Positions 31,881 through 40,543 of a DNA stretch of 64,000 nucleotides are shown here, in pieces. The translations under genes were made by a program, and so were the position numbers. The notes under the pieces were generated by a model. The model searched no databases, was not told the origin of the DNA, and worked only from the letters and a program-made list of their open reading frames with translations. This DNA comes from Rothia nasimurium (GTDB lineage: Bacteria; Actinomycetota; Actinomycetes; Actinomycetales; Micrococcaceae). The DNA is taken from contig NZ_CAKMTJ010000005.1 in the NCBI RefSeq assembly GCF_928392795.1, forward strand, positions 62,001-126,000. Reading direction: 5' to 3'. Numbering within the stretch: the first letter of the stretch is position 1; every line of letters begins with the position of its first letter.

Positions 31881-33698
31881 CTAGCCCTCGGTGCTGTTGT
31901 TCTCTTCCCAGGCCCGGGCCATGGCGGCAAAGCGTCCGCCGGCCTCCACCAGAGCCGCGGGGGAGCCGTCCTCTACCACGCGCCCGTCCGACACCACCAG
32001 CACCCGGTCGGCGGTAAGCACCGTCGAGAGGCGGTGGGCAATCACCACGGAGGTGCGCCCGGCCAGCAGGGACTCCAGACCCCGCTGAACCAGTTTTTCG
32101 GTGGGAATATCGAGAGAAGCGGTAGCTTCATCGAGAATAAGGACGGCCGGGTCGGCCAGGAAAGCACGGGCAAAAGAGATGAGCTGACGCTGCCCGGCAG
32201 AAACCCGCCCGCCGCGCTTTGACAGGTTGGTGTCAAAGCCCTGGGGTAGGCTCATGATGAAGTCGTAAGCCCCGACCTTTCGGGCTGCCTCAAAGACCTC
32301 TTCGTCGCTGGCGGCGGGGTTGCCCAGGCGGATGTTGTCGGCCACGGTGCCCTTGAAGAGATAGGCCTCCTGGGTGACCATGACGACCTCCCGGCGCAGT
32401 TGCTCATCGGAGAGGTCCCGCAGGTCTACCCCGTCGAGGGTCAGTTGGCCGTGGGTGACGTCGTAGAAGCGGGCGATGAGCTTGGCAATGGTTGACTTAC
32501 CAGCACCTGTTTCACCCACTAGGGCTAGGCGCTGACCCGCAGGAATATCGAGATTCAGGCGGTGCAGGGCGGGGCGGCCACTGACGTACTCGAACTCAAC
32601 CTCATCAAAGACCAGGTGCCCCGTTGCTGGGGTCTTGCGCTGGGCCGGACGCTCGGGCTCGGCAACCTCGGGCTCTTCAGCGAGAAAGCCTGAGACTTTT
32701 TCGAGGGCAGAGACCGCTGACTGGAACATGTTGTAGTAGTCCGAGAGCATGAAGATGGGTTCAAAGACCCGGTTGGCGTAGATGACCAGGGCTAACAGGG
32801 TTCCGGCCTGCATGGAGCCGCCCAGAATGGAGTAACCGCCAATGACCAGCACAATGGCCACGAAGGTGTTACCCAGGGCCTGTAGGGCTGGCATGTAGGT
32901 GCCGTGCACCTTGATGGACTGCATGACGCGCACTCGGTAGTCCTCGGCGGCGTCCGCGTAGGCTGCGCGCGAGCTTGCCTCGGCACGGAAGGCCTTGACG
33001 GCGGCCAGGCCGGTGAAGGTTTCGGCAAAGCGGGAGATGATGCGGGCGGACGCCACCCGCTGGGCCCGGTAGGCCAGTTCAGATTCGCGGCGGAACCAGG
33101 CGGTCAGCCAGGCGACGGGCAGCATCATCACCAGCAGGGCGAGGCCAGCCCGCCAGTCCATGAGGCAGAGGGCCACGATGGTAAAGGAGATGGAGAGCAG
33201 CATGGCTGCAAGCTCAGAAAGCCCCGAGTCGAGGAACTGCCGAATCGTATCGAGGTCACTGGTGAGGCGGGAGATTACGCGGCCCGAGGTGTAGGTGTCG
33301 TGGAAGCCTACCGAGAGTTTTTGGGCGTGCTCAAACATGCGCTGGCGCAGGTCAAAGAGCACCTTCTGGGAAATTTTGTAGGTGAGCAGAATGTTGGTGT
33401 AGGTCGCTAAACCGGCCACGACCGCTGCCCCTACATAGAGGGCTGCCAAGGTAAGCGCGTAACTGCTGTCTCCCGCCAGCAGGGGTTCTAGGGCGTCGTT
33501 GATGGCCGTAGAAATGAGCCAGGGCATCGCTGTGGTCAGGGCCGTTGCCAGGATCACCAGGAAAAGGGTGAAGAGCAGGTGGCCCCGCACCGGGCGCAGC
33601 ACATCGAATAAGAGGGCTACCGACCGGCGGCGAACAGCCTTAGCCTCGCTCTTAGAGAGCTGAATCTTATCTTCTGAATCGGTAATTCTCTGGCTCAT
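31881..33698 (-). CDS. ABC half-transporter (exporter type), second of a pair
   Basis: The 605-aa protein has an N-terminal six-helix exporter domain (residues ~35-320) and a C-terminal ATPase with Walker A GETGAGKST, the Q-loop, the signature region GRVSAGQRQLISFARAF and Walker B AVLILDEATASLD. The signature is VSAGQ instead of LSGGQ, so this subunit may hold the degenerate site of a heterodimer. The partner gene upstream has the canonical LSGGQ and overlaps it by 4 bp. Such pairs export drugs, lipids or peptides; the substrate is unknown. Confidence 0.9.
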   Translation of the reverse strand: MSQRITDSEDKIQLSKSEAKAVRRRSVALLFDVLRPVRGHLLFTLFLVILATALTTAMPWLISTAINDALEPLLAGDSSYALTLAALYVGAAVVAGLATYTNILLTYKISQKVLFDLRQRMFEHAQKLSVGFHDTYTSGRVISRLTSDLDTIRQFLDSGLSELAAMLLSISFTIVALCLMDWRAGLALLVMMLPVAWLTAWFRRESELAYRAQRVASARIISRFAETFTGLAAVKAFRAEASSRAAYADAAEDYRVRVMQSIKVHGTYMPALQALGNTFVAIVLVIGGYSILGGSMQAGTLLALVIYANRVFEPIFMLSDYYNMFQSAVSALEKVSGFLAEEPEVAEPERPAQRKTPATGHLVFDEVEFEYVSGRPALHRLNLDIPAGQRLALVGETGAGKSTIAKLIARFYDVTHGQLTLDGVDLRDLSDEQLRREVVMVTQEAYLFKGTVADNIRLGNPAASDEEVFEAARKVGAYDFIMSLPQGFDTNLSKRGGRVSAGQRQLISFARAFLADPAVLILDEATASLDIPTEKLVQRGLESLLAGRTSVVIAHRLSTVLTADRVLVVSDGRVVEDGSPAALVEAGGRFAAMARAWEENNSTEG

Positions 33699-35569
33699 CG
33701 TCCGCCCTCCTGTATCTCGCTCTCAACCTCACCGGCGTCCGCCGGCCTTGTGGGGGTGAGCTGGGTGTCGGTGCTCATGAGGTCGCGGTAGACGGGGTTG
33801 CCGAGCAGCTCGGTGTGGGTACCTACCGCAGCTACCTGCCCCCGGTGTAGAAGTACGACCCGGTCTGCCAGGGCCACTGTAGAGGGCCGGTGGGCCGTGA
33901 GCAGAGTGGTGGTCTCGGTCAGCTCCTGCTTGAGCAGACCCACCACCTTTTCTTCTGTCGTCACATCGAGGGCAGAGAGCGGATCATCGAGCAAGAGGAC
34001 AGCCGGGCTTGCAGCGATAGCGCGCGCTAGCGAGAGACGCTGGCGCTGGCCGCCTGATAGGCTCATGCCTTCTTCGCCGATGACGGTATCGATTCCATCA
34101 GGGAGCTGGTACACATAGTCAGCGGCAGCCACGGTCAGGGCGCGGGTCAGAATGGCTTCTTCCTCAGCCAGGCTGAGCTCGCTGCGGTCAACCCCCAGCA
34201 GGACGTTCTCCCGCACGCTCGCCGAAAACAGCAGGGGGTCTTCAAAGGCAATTGCCACCTGGGAACGGAGATCAGGTAGGGGAAGGGAGGCGATATCGCG
34301 ACCGTTCAGGCTGATGCTGCCCGCAGTCGGCTCATAGAGCCTCTGTACCAGCTGAAGGACGGTAGATTTACCCGACCCGGTCGAACCGACCAGGGCAATA
34401 ATCTCTCCCGGGCGCACCTGCAGAGTAAAGCCGGTGAGCACCTGCTGCTCCTGCTCCCCGTAGCTGAAGGTGACGTCCTTAAAATCGAGGCGGGCAGCAG
34501 CTGCGTTGGGGCGCTCGCGGTGGGCAGGCAGAATGTCGATATCTTCACCGGCCTCGCCCACCATGACCTGGCGGTGGCGGTCCATCGAAACACTCGATGC
34601 CAGATACATGGAAATCAGCATGCCCGAGCGCTCCACCTGGGTAAACAGGATGGTGGCGGTTGCGAAATAGCTGGTGAGGGCACCGACGGTCATGACGTCC
34701 GTACTGACCAGGTGCAGCCCCCAGAGCAGAGCCAGGCAGAGGGAGGCTCCGCTAATGAGGGTGGTCTGCATACGGACCCGCCCCATGGCCCGGCCTCGCG
34801 CAACTTCAAGGTCTAGTAGTTCTTGGGCTTCTTGGCGGAACCCGGCCAGGGCATGCGGGCCTCGCCCTAGCGCCTTGAGCACGCGTAAGCCCTGCACCGA
34901 TTCTTCGACGGTTGTTGCCAGGTCACCGGTACGTTCTTGGGCCTTGCGGGTCAGGGTGCGGAAGGTCAGTACAAACCGCCAGACGCAGAAGAGGGTCAGC
35001 GGCATGCTGGCCAGGAAGACCAGCCCCAGCTGCCAGGAGCCGGTAAACATGTAGAAACTACCGACGGTTACCTGGACGGCTACGGTAATGATTTGGATCA
35101 GGCCGAAGGCGGTCCAGCGGCGGATAGTGCCCAAATCACTCATGGCACGGGTCAGGAGTTGGCCCGAGGGCCAGCGGTCGTGGAAGGCCACGGGGGAGCG
35201 CAGTAGACGGTCGAAGAGGTCGATGCGCATGGTGTTTTCTACCGTGCTGGCGGGTTCAATAACCAGCTGCCTACGCAGGAAGAAAAGGGCAGATTGGGCT
35301 AGACCCAGCGCAAAGACCAGGGCGCCGCCTGCCCAGACCGCTCCTACGGTGGGCTGGTCGGTCAGCATGGCATCGACAATCCAGCCCAGCACCTGGGGGA
35401 TGGAGATAGCGATAATGGCTGCGGTGAGTGCTACGAAAAGCCCGCAGACCCAGCGCGCGCGAATAGGACGGGAGTACTGCCAGAGGGTGATGTCCTGCTC
35501 TGTGCGGGCACCGTAGGGCACAGGGGGAGGCGTGGGTATGGGGGAGACGCGCAGTAGTCGAGAAGCCAT
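33695..35569 (-). CDS. ABC half-transporter (exporter type), first of a pair
   Basis: The 624-aa protein has a six-helix membrane domain and an ATPase with Walker A GSTGSGKST, signature MSLSGGQRQRLSLARAI and AVLLLDDPLSALD. Walker B here is followed by Asp instead of the catalytic Glu (LLLDDPLSALD), so the pair is asymmetric: this subunit has a canonical signature but a degenerate catalytic base, while the partner has the reverse. That is a known pattern for heterodimeric exporters. ATG 35569 starts the coding region; an inverted repeat TTTGCA-N4-TGCAAA lies 17 bp upstream. Confidence 0.9.
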   Translation of the reverse strand: MASRLLRVSPIPTPPPVPYGARTEQDITLWQYSRPIRARWVCGLFVALTAAIIAISIPQVLGWIVDAMLTDQPTVGAVWAGGALVFALGLAQSALFFLRRQLVIEPASTVENTMRIDLFDRLLRSPVAFHDRWPSGQLLTRAMSDLGTIRRWTAFGLIQIITVAVQVTVGSFYMFTGSWQLGLVFLASMPLTLFCVWRFVLTFRTLTRKAQERTGDLATTVEESVQGLRVLKALGRGPHALAGFRQEAQELLDLEVARGRAMGRVRMQTTLISGASLCLALLWGLHLVSTDVMTVGALTSYFATATILFTQVERSGMLISMYLASSVSMDRHRQVMVGEAGEDIDILPAHRERPNAAAARLDFKDVTFSYGEQEQQVLTGFTLQVRPGEIIALVGSTGSGKSTVLQLVQRLYEPTAGSISLNGRDIASLPLPDLRSQVAIAFEDPLLFSASVRENVLLGVDRSELSLAEEEAILTRALTVAAADYVYQLPDGIDTVIGEEGMSLSGGQRQRLSLARAIAASPAVLLLDDPLSALDVTTEEKVVGLLKQELTETTTLLTAHRPSTVALADRVVLLHRGQVAAVGTHTELLGNPVYRDLMSTDTQLTPTRPADAGEVESEIQEGGR

Positions 35570-35585
35570 AGTAATCTATCTTACA

Positions 35586-35601
35586 TTTGCATTCCTGCAA
35601 A
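35586..35601 (-). promoter_or_regulatory. Inverted repeat TTTGCA-N4-TGCAAA before the ABC pair
   Basis: This perfect 6-bp-arm inverted repeat lies 17-32 bp upstream of the ABC exporter start, in a 43-bp spacer after the metallophosphoesterase stop. The position suits a repressor operator or a local promoter element. No regulator gene is adjacent. Confidence 0.35.
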
Positions 35602-35612
35602 AACCAGATAGG

Positions 35613-36566
35613 TTACCGGGCCGTCAGCGTCACCAGCACAGCCTCGGGCGGGCAGAAGAGGCGCACCTGGGCATAGCGTGAGGTGCCCAGGCCAGCCGTT
35701 ACCTGCACGGGCACGTCCCCCTGGTAGGAGAGCCCCTTGGCCCGGGCCGGGGGTAGGTCGCAGTTGGACACCAGGGCCCGCCCACCCGGGAGGCATACCT
35801 GCCCACCGTGGGTGTGGCCCGCGAAGATAGCCTGGGCGCCGTCGTCCGCGAAGCGGTCCAGGGTGCGCAGGTAGGGGGCATGGCAGACACCCAGGCGGAC
35901 GCTCGGCCCCGGCTCCGCATCGAAAGCGGTGGGGGAGAAGCCGGGGTGGCGGTCGTACTCCAGGTGAGGGTCGTCCACCCCAGAAAACTCTAGGCGCAGC
36001 CCTCCAAGGGTGAGCGTCTCGTAGCGGTTGATCAGCCCTATCCAGCCGCGGGCATCGAAGGCATCGTGCATCACCTGGGTGGGGAGTACCGCGCGGGTTT
36101 GGTCGTTGGCCTCGTCCCCGGTGTTCTTCTTCCAGAGGTAGCGGGCCGGGTTCTTGGGTACTGGGGCAAAGTAGCAGTTGGAACCCGGCACATAGACGCC
36201 CGGGAAATCCAGCAGGGGATCCAAGGCCTCTAGCAGGGCGGGAAGACCGTCCAGATGGGAGAGGTTATCGCCGGTATTGATGACCAGGTCAGGCTCTAGC
36301 TCGGCCAGAGAATGCATAAAGGCGGTTTTCCGAGCCTGCCCCGGAATCATATGCATATCCGAGATATGCAGAATCTTAAAATCGGGGCTACTTGCCGGCA
36401 GAATCGGCAGGGTTTCCCTACGTACCTGGAAGTTATTGAGCTCAATAAAGTGGGCATAAGCGGCCGTGGCGGCCCCAGCTACAGCACCCGCTGCCAGAAC
36501 CCCTGAAAGGGTCTGAGCCAGGGTGCCAGCTGAAGCCGCCACGCCACGAGAATTCTGAGAATTCAA
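35613..36566 (-). CDS. Membrane-anchored metallophosphoesterase
   Basis: The 317-aa protein has an N-terminal hydrophobic segment (about 13-38) and a calcineurin-like domain: LHISDMHMIP (metal ligands D and H), INTGDNLSH, VYVPGSNCYFAP, and the later GVCHAPY and FAGHTHGGQV. It resembles YkuE-type phosphoesterases located near a PBP gene. The GN[HD]-type motif reads GSNCYF here, whereas relatives I recall have Asp after the Asn; this Cys could alter activity. It starts 8 bp after the PBP stop, so the two are co-transcribed, consistent with a role in envelope lipid or wall metabolism. Confidence 0.88.
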   Translation of the reverse strand: MNSQNSRGVAASAGTLAQTLSGVLAAGAVAGAATAAYAHFIELNNFQVRRETLPILPASSPDFKILHISDMHMIPGQARKTAFMHSLAELEPDLVINTGDNLSHLDGLPALLEALDPLLDFPGVYVPGSNCYFAPVPKNPARYLWKKNTGDEANDQTRAVLPTQVMHDAFDARGWIGLINRYETLTLGGLRLEFSGVDDPHLEYDRHPGFSPTAFDAEPGPSVRLGVCHAPYLRTLDRFADDGAQAIFAGHTHGGQVCLPGGRALVSNCDLPPARAKGLSYQGDVPVQVTAGLGTSRYAQVRLFCPPEAVLVTLTAR

Positions 36567-36574
36567 GGGAGTCC

Positions 36575-38704
36575 TTACTGGTTAGTACCAAGAACCGAGT
36601 TCGAGGGGAGGTCGAAGGCATCGGTGTTGTAGTTCTTAGCCTGGGCCTGCATGAACTTCTGCCACTGGGCACCTGCGTAGGTGGCACCGTCCACGTAGCT
36701 CAGAACCCTACCGTTGATGGAAAGGCCGTTGAGGGGGCGAGAGGTGTTTTCTATGCTGCCCACCCATGACGCGGTGGAAAGGCCGCGCGTGTACCCAACG
36801 GTCCAGGTCTGGGTAGAGTTATCGGTGGTACCGGTTTTAGCAGCGGACGCATCGGTCAGGCCAATACCGCGCTGGTAACCTGAACCGTCCACCAGAACCT
36901 GCTTGAGCACGTAGGTCACACCGTTGGCAACGTCCTCTTCAAGTACGCGTTCGCAGGTGGACTCATAGGTCTTGACCTCGGTATCGCCCTTGCTGACCTT
37001 TTCCAGCGACATGGGCTCGCAGTAGGTGCCACCACTGGCAAAGGCTGCATAAGCCGAAGCCATAATCAGCGGAGTGGTACCGCGTTCCCAACCACCCAGA
37101 AGATAGGCGGGGCGGGTAATAGTGTAGGGGTCTGAACCGGTGCCGTCGGTGATGCGGAGCTTGGCTCGCAAATCGTTGATGGCACAGGCATCAGTAACCG
37201 AAGCCATCTTAACGGCGTAGGAGTTAATGGAGTTCTTCAGACCGTAGGCTACAGTGCCCCAGCTCTGGTTACCGCCATCAAAATTGGTAAAGACGTACCC
37301 TTCCTCATCCTCAGAGGTAACGTAGCCGTTTTTTTCACAGGTAGCGGGCCAGCGGAAGTCCTTGGGATAGCTCAGTGAGGTGCCGTCAATAGTAGGGTTG
37401 ACACCCTTACCGTCCTTAATCCACTGGGCCAGAATCACGGCCTTGAAGGTAGAACCCGGCTGGAAGCCTGCTGTACCACCGTGGGACACACCCACGTTGT
37501 AGTTGTAGAAGTTATCGGCGAAGTCGGTTTCTTCAGAGTTTCCGTAGCCAGAGTTCTGGGCCATGGCAATGATCTTGCCACTACCGGGGGCAACAGAAAC
37601 GAGAGCGGCGCTGACGCGATCGGGGTTGTTGGTGGAAGGCTGAGTGGCTTCAACCTGGGTCTTGGCGTCCTTCTGGGCGTCAGGGTCAATGGTGGTAATG
37701 ATCTTGTAGCCGCCGCGGTAGAGGGCGTTGGTGCGATCGTCCTCGGTTGCGCCGTAGGTTTCGTCGTTCAGGAAGTCCGTAACAGCGTAGTAGCAGAAAT
37801 GTGCAAAGTCACCGGCGGTGGAGCAGCCCATGGGGGTGGTGTGAATATCGAGAGTAATTTCCTCATTTAGAGCATCAGAGTATTCATCTTCGGTAATCTT
37901 ACCGTCGCGGAGCATGGTGCCCAGAACTACATCGCGACGTTCCTTGGACAGTTCGGGGTTAACATCGGGGCGGTAGACGTTAGGTGAAACCACCATGCCT
38001 GCCAGAATCGCCGATTGGGAGATGCTGAGCTCTGATGCTGAAATGCCCCAGTAGTAGTAGGCTGCGGCCTCTACACCGTAGTTGGAACCGCCCAGGTTGA
38101 TGATGTTGAGGTAGCCCTCAAGAATCTGGTCTTTAGAGAGATTCTGCTCCATCGAGATGGCCAGCTTAATTTCCTTGATCTTATCAAGGTAGTCCTTATT
38201 AGCACCCAGGGTACTTGCCTCGGTGCCTGCCTGCTCAGCGGCATCAATCAGAAGGTTATTGACGTACTGCTGGGTCAGAGTAGAAGCACCCTGACGAGCT
38301 TCGGGGTTAATGACATTGTTGACCAAGGCGCGGGCAATACCCATGGGGGAAACCGCGCCGTGGTCGTAGAAGTTGCGGTCTTCGGACGAAAGAATTGCGT
38401 CTTTCATGTGCTGGGAGATGTCATCCAGCGCCACATCGGTGCGGTTCTGAGCGTAGTAGGATGCCAGCTCAGTTTTTCCGTCATTTGCGTAGATGACGGA
38501 CGGCTGAGAGAGCGGTCCGTCACTCAGGGAGGCGGGCAGACTCTTAAACCAGTTCATTGATGCATTGATAGATGCACTGAGAGCTGTAGCGGGCGGCACC
38601 ATAATCAGCGCCGCAATAAAACCGGCAATGATGCTCAGCGCAATAAACTGAACAAGGTCGCCGGGGCTGCGGCGCCTCTTTCGCACATTCTTTGAAGAAG
38701 CCAT
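36575..38704 (-). CDS. Class A penicillin-binding protein (transglycosylase/transpeptidase)
   Basis: The 709-aa protein polymerises and cross-links peptidoglycan outside the cell. The N-terminus is cytoplasmic and basic, with a membrane anchor at about 17-42. The GT51 glycosyltransferase has SSEDRNFYDHGAVSP with catalytic Glu108, then GASTLTQQYVNNLL. The transpeptidase domain has the nucleophile in GSTFK (Ser418), SIN at 492-494 and KTGT at 623-626. There is no PASTA domain. It is the first gene of an apparent unit with the metallophosphoesterase and possibly the ABC pair. A 120-bp spacer separates it from the divergent DUF4177 gene. Confidence 0.93.
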   Translation of the reverse strand: MASSKNVRKRRRSPGDLVQFIALSIIAGFIAALIMVPPATALSASINASMNWFKSLPASLSDGPLSQPSVIYANDGKTELASYYAQNRTDVALDDISQHMKDAILSSEDRNFYDHGAVSPMGIARALVNNVINPEARQGASTLTQQYVNNLLIDAAEQAGTEASTLGANKDYLDKIKEIKLAISMEQNLSKDQILEGYLNIINLGGSNYGVEAAAYYYWGISASELSISQSAILAGMVVSPNVYRPDVNPELSKERRDVVLGTMLRDGKITEDEYSDALNEEITLDIHTTPMGCSTAGDFAHFCYYAVTDFLNDETYGATEDDRTNALYRGGYKIITTIDPDAQKDAKTQVEATQPSTNNPDRVSAALVSVAPGSGKIIAMAQNSGYGNSEETDFADNFYNYNVGVSHGGTAGFQPGSTFKAVILAQWIKDGKGVNPTIDGTSLSYPKDFRWPATCEKNGYVTSEDEEGYVFTNFDGGNQSWGTVAYGLKNSINSYAVKMASVTDACAINDLRAKLRITDGTGSDPYTITRPAYLLGGWERGTTPLIMASAYAAFASGGTYCEPMSLEKVSKGDTEVKTYESTCERVLEEDVANGVTYVLKQVLVDGSGYQRGIGLTDASAAKTGTTDNSTQTWTVGYTRGLSTASWVGSIENTSRPLNGLSINGRVLSYVDGATYAGAQWQKFMQAQAKNYNTDAFDLPSNSVLGTNQ

Positions 38705-38825
38705 TGCATCAGTTTATCGGCTCAGGGCGGAAAATGCACCGGCGCGCATGTCACAGCAGCCCATGAAAAACCTGTGAGCGGTGTGGGAGTCGTCTTTTTA
38801 GCCCCGGTGGTCTAGGCTTGGTGCT

Positions 38826-39032
38826 ATGGAAAAATGGGAATACGCAACAGTGCCCCTGATGATTCACGCAACCAAGCAGATCCTCGATAACTGGGGTGAA
38901 GACGGCTGGGAGCTCGTTACCGTGCTCCCCGGTGCCCCCGCTCCCAGCGGTGCTACCCCCGCTGGGAACATGGTTGCTCCCACTCAGGGCAATCCAATCG
39001 CCTACTTCAAGCGCAAGAAGGCTAGCAACTAA
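38826..39032 (+). CDS. DUF4177 domain small protein
   Basis: The 68-aa protein begins MEKWEYATVPLMIHATKQIL and continues DNWGEDGWELVTVL, matching the compact DUF4177 family, small cytoplasmic proteins of unknown function. The C-terminus YFKRKK is also typical. It is followed by its own terminator and then ridA. Confidence 0.88.
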   Translation: MEKWEYATVPLMIHATKQILDNWGEDGWELVTVLPGAPAPSGATPAGNMVAPTQGNPIAYFKRKKASN

Positions 39033-39045
39033 ATAATCAGACCAG

Positions 39046-39083
39046 AACCGGGTTCAGGCTTAGGCCTTGAGCCCGGTTTTTGC
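39046..39083 (+). terminator. Terminator after the DUF4177 gene
   Basis: The arms AACCGGGTTCAGGC and GCCTTGAGCCCGGTT (one bulge) are followed by TTTTG. Confidence 0.75.
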
Positions 39084-39115
39084 CCCTAAAACATTGCTTT
39101 TCAAGAAGGTATACC

Positions 39116-39592
39116 GTGTCAAAGATTGAAGACCGCCTCAAAGAACTTGGCTACGACCTGCCCGATCTGGCAGCCCCGGTAGCCGCCTATGTTCCTGCCG
39201 TCACCAGCGGTAACTACGTCTACACCTCGGGCCAGCTGCCTTTCGTTAAGGGCGAGCTGCCCGCCACCGGTAAGGTATCAGACTCCGGTGCCGAAGGCTT
39301 TGTAGACCCCGAGACCGCCCAGAAGCTGGCTAGCCTCTCAGCTCTGAACGCCCTGGCTGCCGTCAAGTCCGTTATCGGCGATCTTGACCGCGTTACCCGC
39401 GTGGTCAAGGTGGTCGGCTTCGTTTCATCAGATCCCTCCTTCACCGGCCAGCCCGCCGTCATCAACGGAGCCTCCCTGCTTCTGGGCGAGGTCTTTGGCG
39501 AGGCAGGCGTGCACGCCCGCTCAGCCGTTGGCGTGCCGGTACTACCGCTGGACTCCCCGGTAGAAGTTGAAATCATCGTGGAATATGCCTAG
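39116..39592 (+). CDS. RidA/YjgF-family reactive imine deaminase-like protein
   Basis: The 158-aa protein carries NYVYTSGQLPFVKGELPATG, ALNALAAVKSVIGDLDRVTRV and the end HARSAVGVPVLPLDSPVEVE with the conserved arginine. It is likely to hydrolyse reactive enamines/imines released by PLP enzymes, in the cytoplasm, as a trimer. It belongs to the longer (~155 aa) subgroup. The GTG at 39116 has AAGAAGG 6 bp upstream. The NUDIX gene overlaps its end. Confidence 0.9.
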   Translation: MSKIEDRLKELGYDLPDLAAPVAAYVPAVTSGNYVYTSGQLPFVKGELPATGKVSDSGAEGFVDPETAQKLASLSALNALAAVKSVIGDLDRVTRVVKVVGFVSSDPSFTGQPAVINGASLLLGEVFGEAGVHARSAVGVPVLPLDSPVEVEIIVEYA

Positions 39593-40541
39593 CCAACCCA
39601 TGTATACCGGCGCCCTCAAGCGGGTGCCGCCGCCGGCGTCCGCCCCCTATGTCTCGGCGGCGGCTCCGGCCCCCAAAACCCACCCCATCCCGTCAAGCCA
39701 GCAGGAATCCGCCCGTACCTGGCTCAATGAGGGGGACTGTACACCGTGCGCGGCTAAGCCTGCCGCCGCGGTCGTTTTTGTGCGCGACGGCGCTTCGGGT
39801 CCTGAAACCTTTATGACCTACCGGGTGAAATCCCCTATGGGCCGGGTTGCCTTCCCCGGCGGCCTGGGCGTGCCCGAGGACGCCGCCCCCATCGGCTGGG
39901 TGGGCCCCAGCGGCGACTACTGGGCCAAGGCCTTCAGCGAGGACGACCTGGGAGCAGCTAACGCTGCCGTGGTCACTGCGGTGCGTGAGCTCTTTGAAGA
40001 GACCGGCGTGCTCTTAGCTGGCAGCGGCGAGCTCTCGACCATCGAGCTCACCAGCGGGCACGAGTGCATGGCCTCCCGCCTGGCCGTAGCCCAGCAGGAT
40101 AAAACCTTTGCTGACTACCTGGAACGCCGCGACCTCAAAATCCGCGCCGACCTGCTCAAGCCCCTAGCCCGCTGGCAGTCCCCGGGCTTCTTCCACAAGC
40201 GCTACGACATTCACTATTTCACCTGCGCGGTGCCGGTGGGGCAGAACCCCTCCCTGCTCGCCGGGAAGGGAATTTGGGGGCGCTGGGTCAGCGTGCGTGA
40301 GCTGGTTGCCCACCCCATGAGTATGGAACTCGGTAACGAAATCGGGCAGGACGACACCGTTGGGGTGCCCTTCCAGGAGCTGGTGACCCCCGGCGTCATG
40401 TACCTGCTGGAACAGCTCGCTGCCGCCTCCGGGGCGGTTGCCTTCCTGGCCAAGCGACGCCAGGTTTCCCTCTACCTGCCCGAGGTTAAGCAGGACGCCG
40501 CTGGCACCTGCTACCTGGCGGTGCAGGAGAAAAAGGTCTAG
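39585..40541 (+). CDS. NUDIX hydrolase
   Basis: The 318-aa protein has a Pro/Ala-rich N-terminus of about 45 residues and a NUDIX domain. The pattern is MGRVAFPGGLGVPEDAA, an insertion, and AAVVTAVRELFEETGVLL with the REXXEE core. The spacing between GG and REXXEE is longer than in the classic 23-residue box, as in NUDT19-like enzymes that cleave acyl-CoAs. The substrate is not certain. The ATG at 39585 lies inside the end of ridA (8-bp overlap), indicating coupling; a second ATG at 39600 is possible. Confidence 0.8.
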   Translation: MPSQPMYTGALKRVPPPASAPYVSAAAPAPKTHPIPSSQQESARTWLNEGDCTPCAAKPAAAVVFVRDGASGPETFMTYRVKSPMGRVAFPGGLGVPEDAAPIGWVGPSGDYWAKAFSEDDLGAANAAVVTAVRELFEETGVLLAGSGELSTIELTSGHECMASRLAVAQQDKTFADYLERRDLKIRADLLKPLARWQSPGFFHKRYDIHYFTCAVPVGQNPSLLAGKGIWGRWVSVRELVAHPMSMELGNEIGQDDTVGVPFQELVTPGVMYLLEQLAAASGAVAFLAKRRQVSLYLPEVKQDAAGTCYLAVQEKKV

Positions 40542-40543
40542 TC

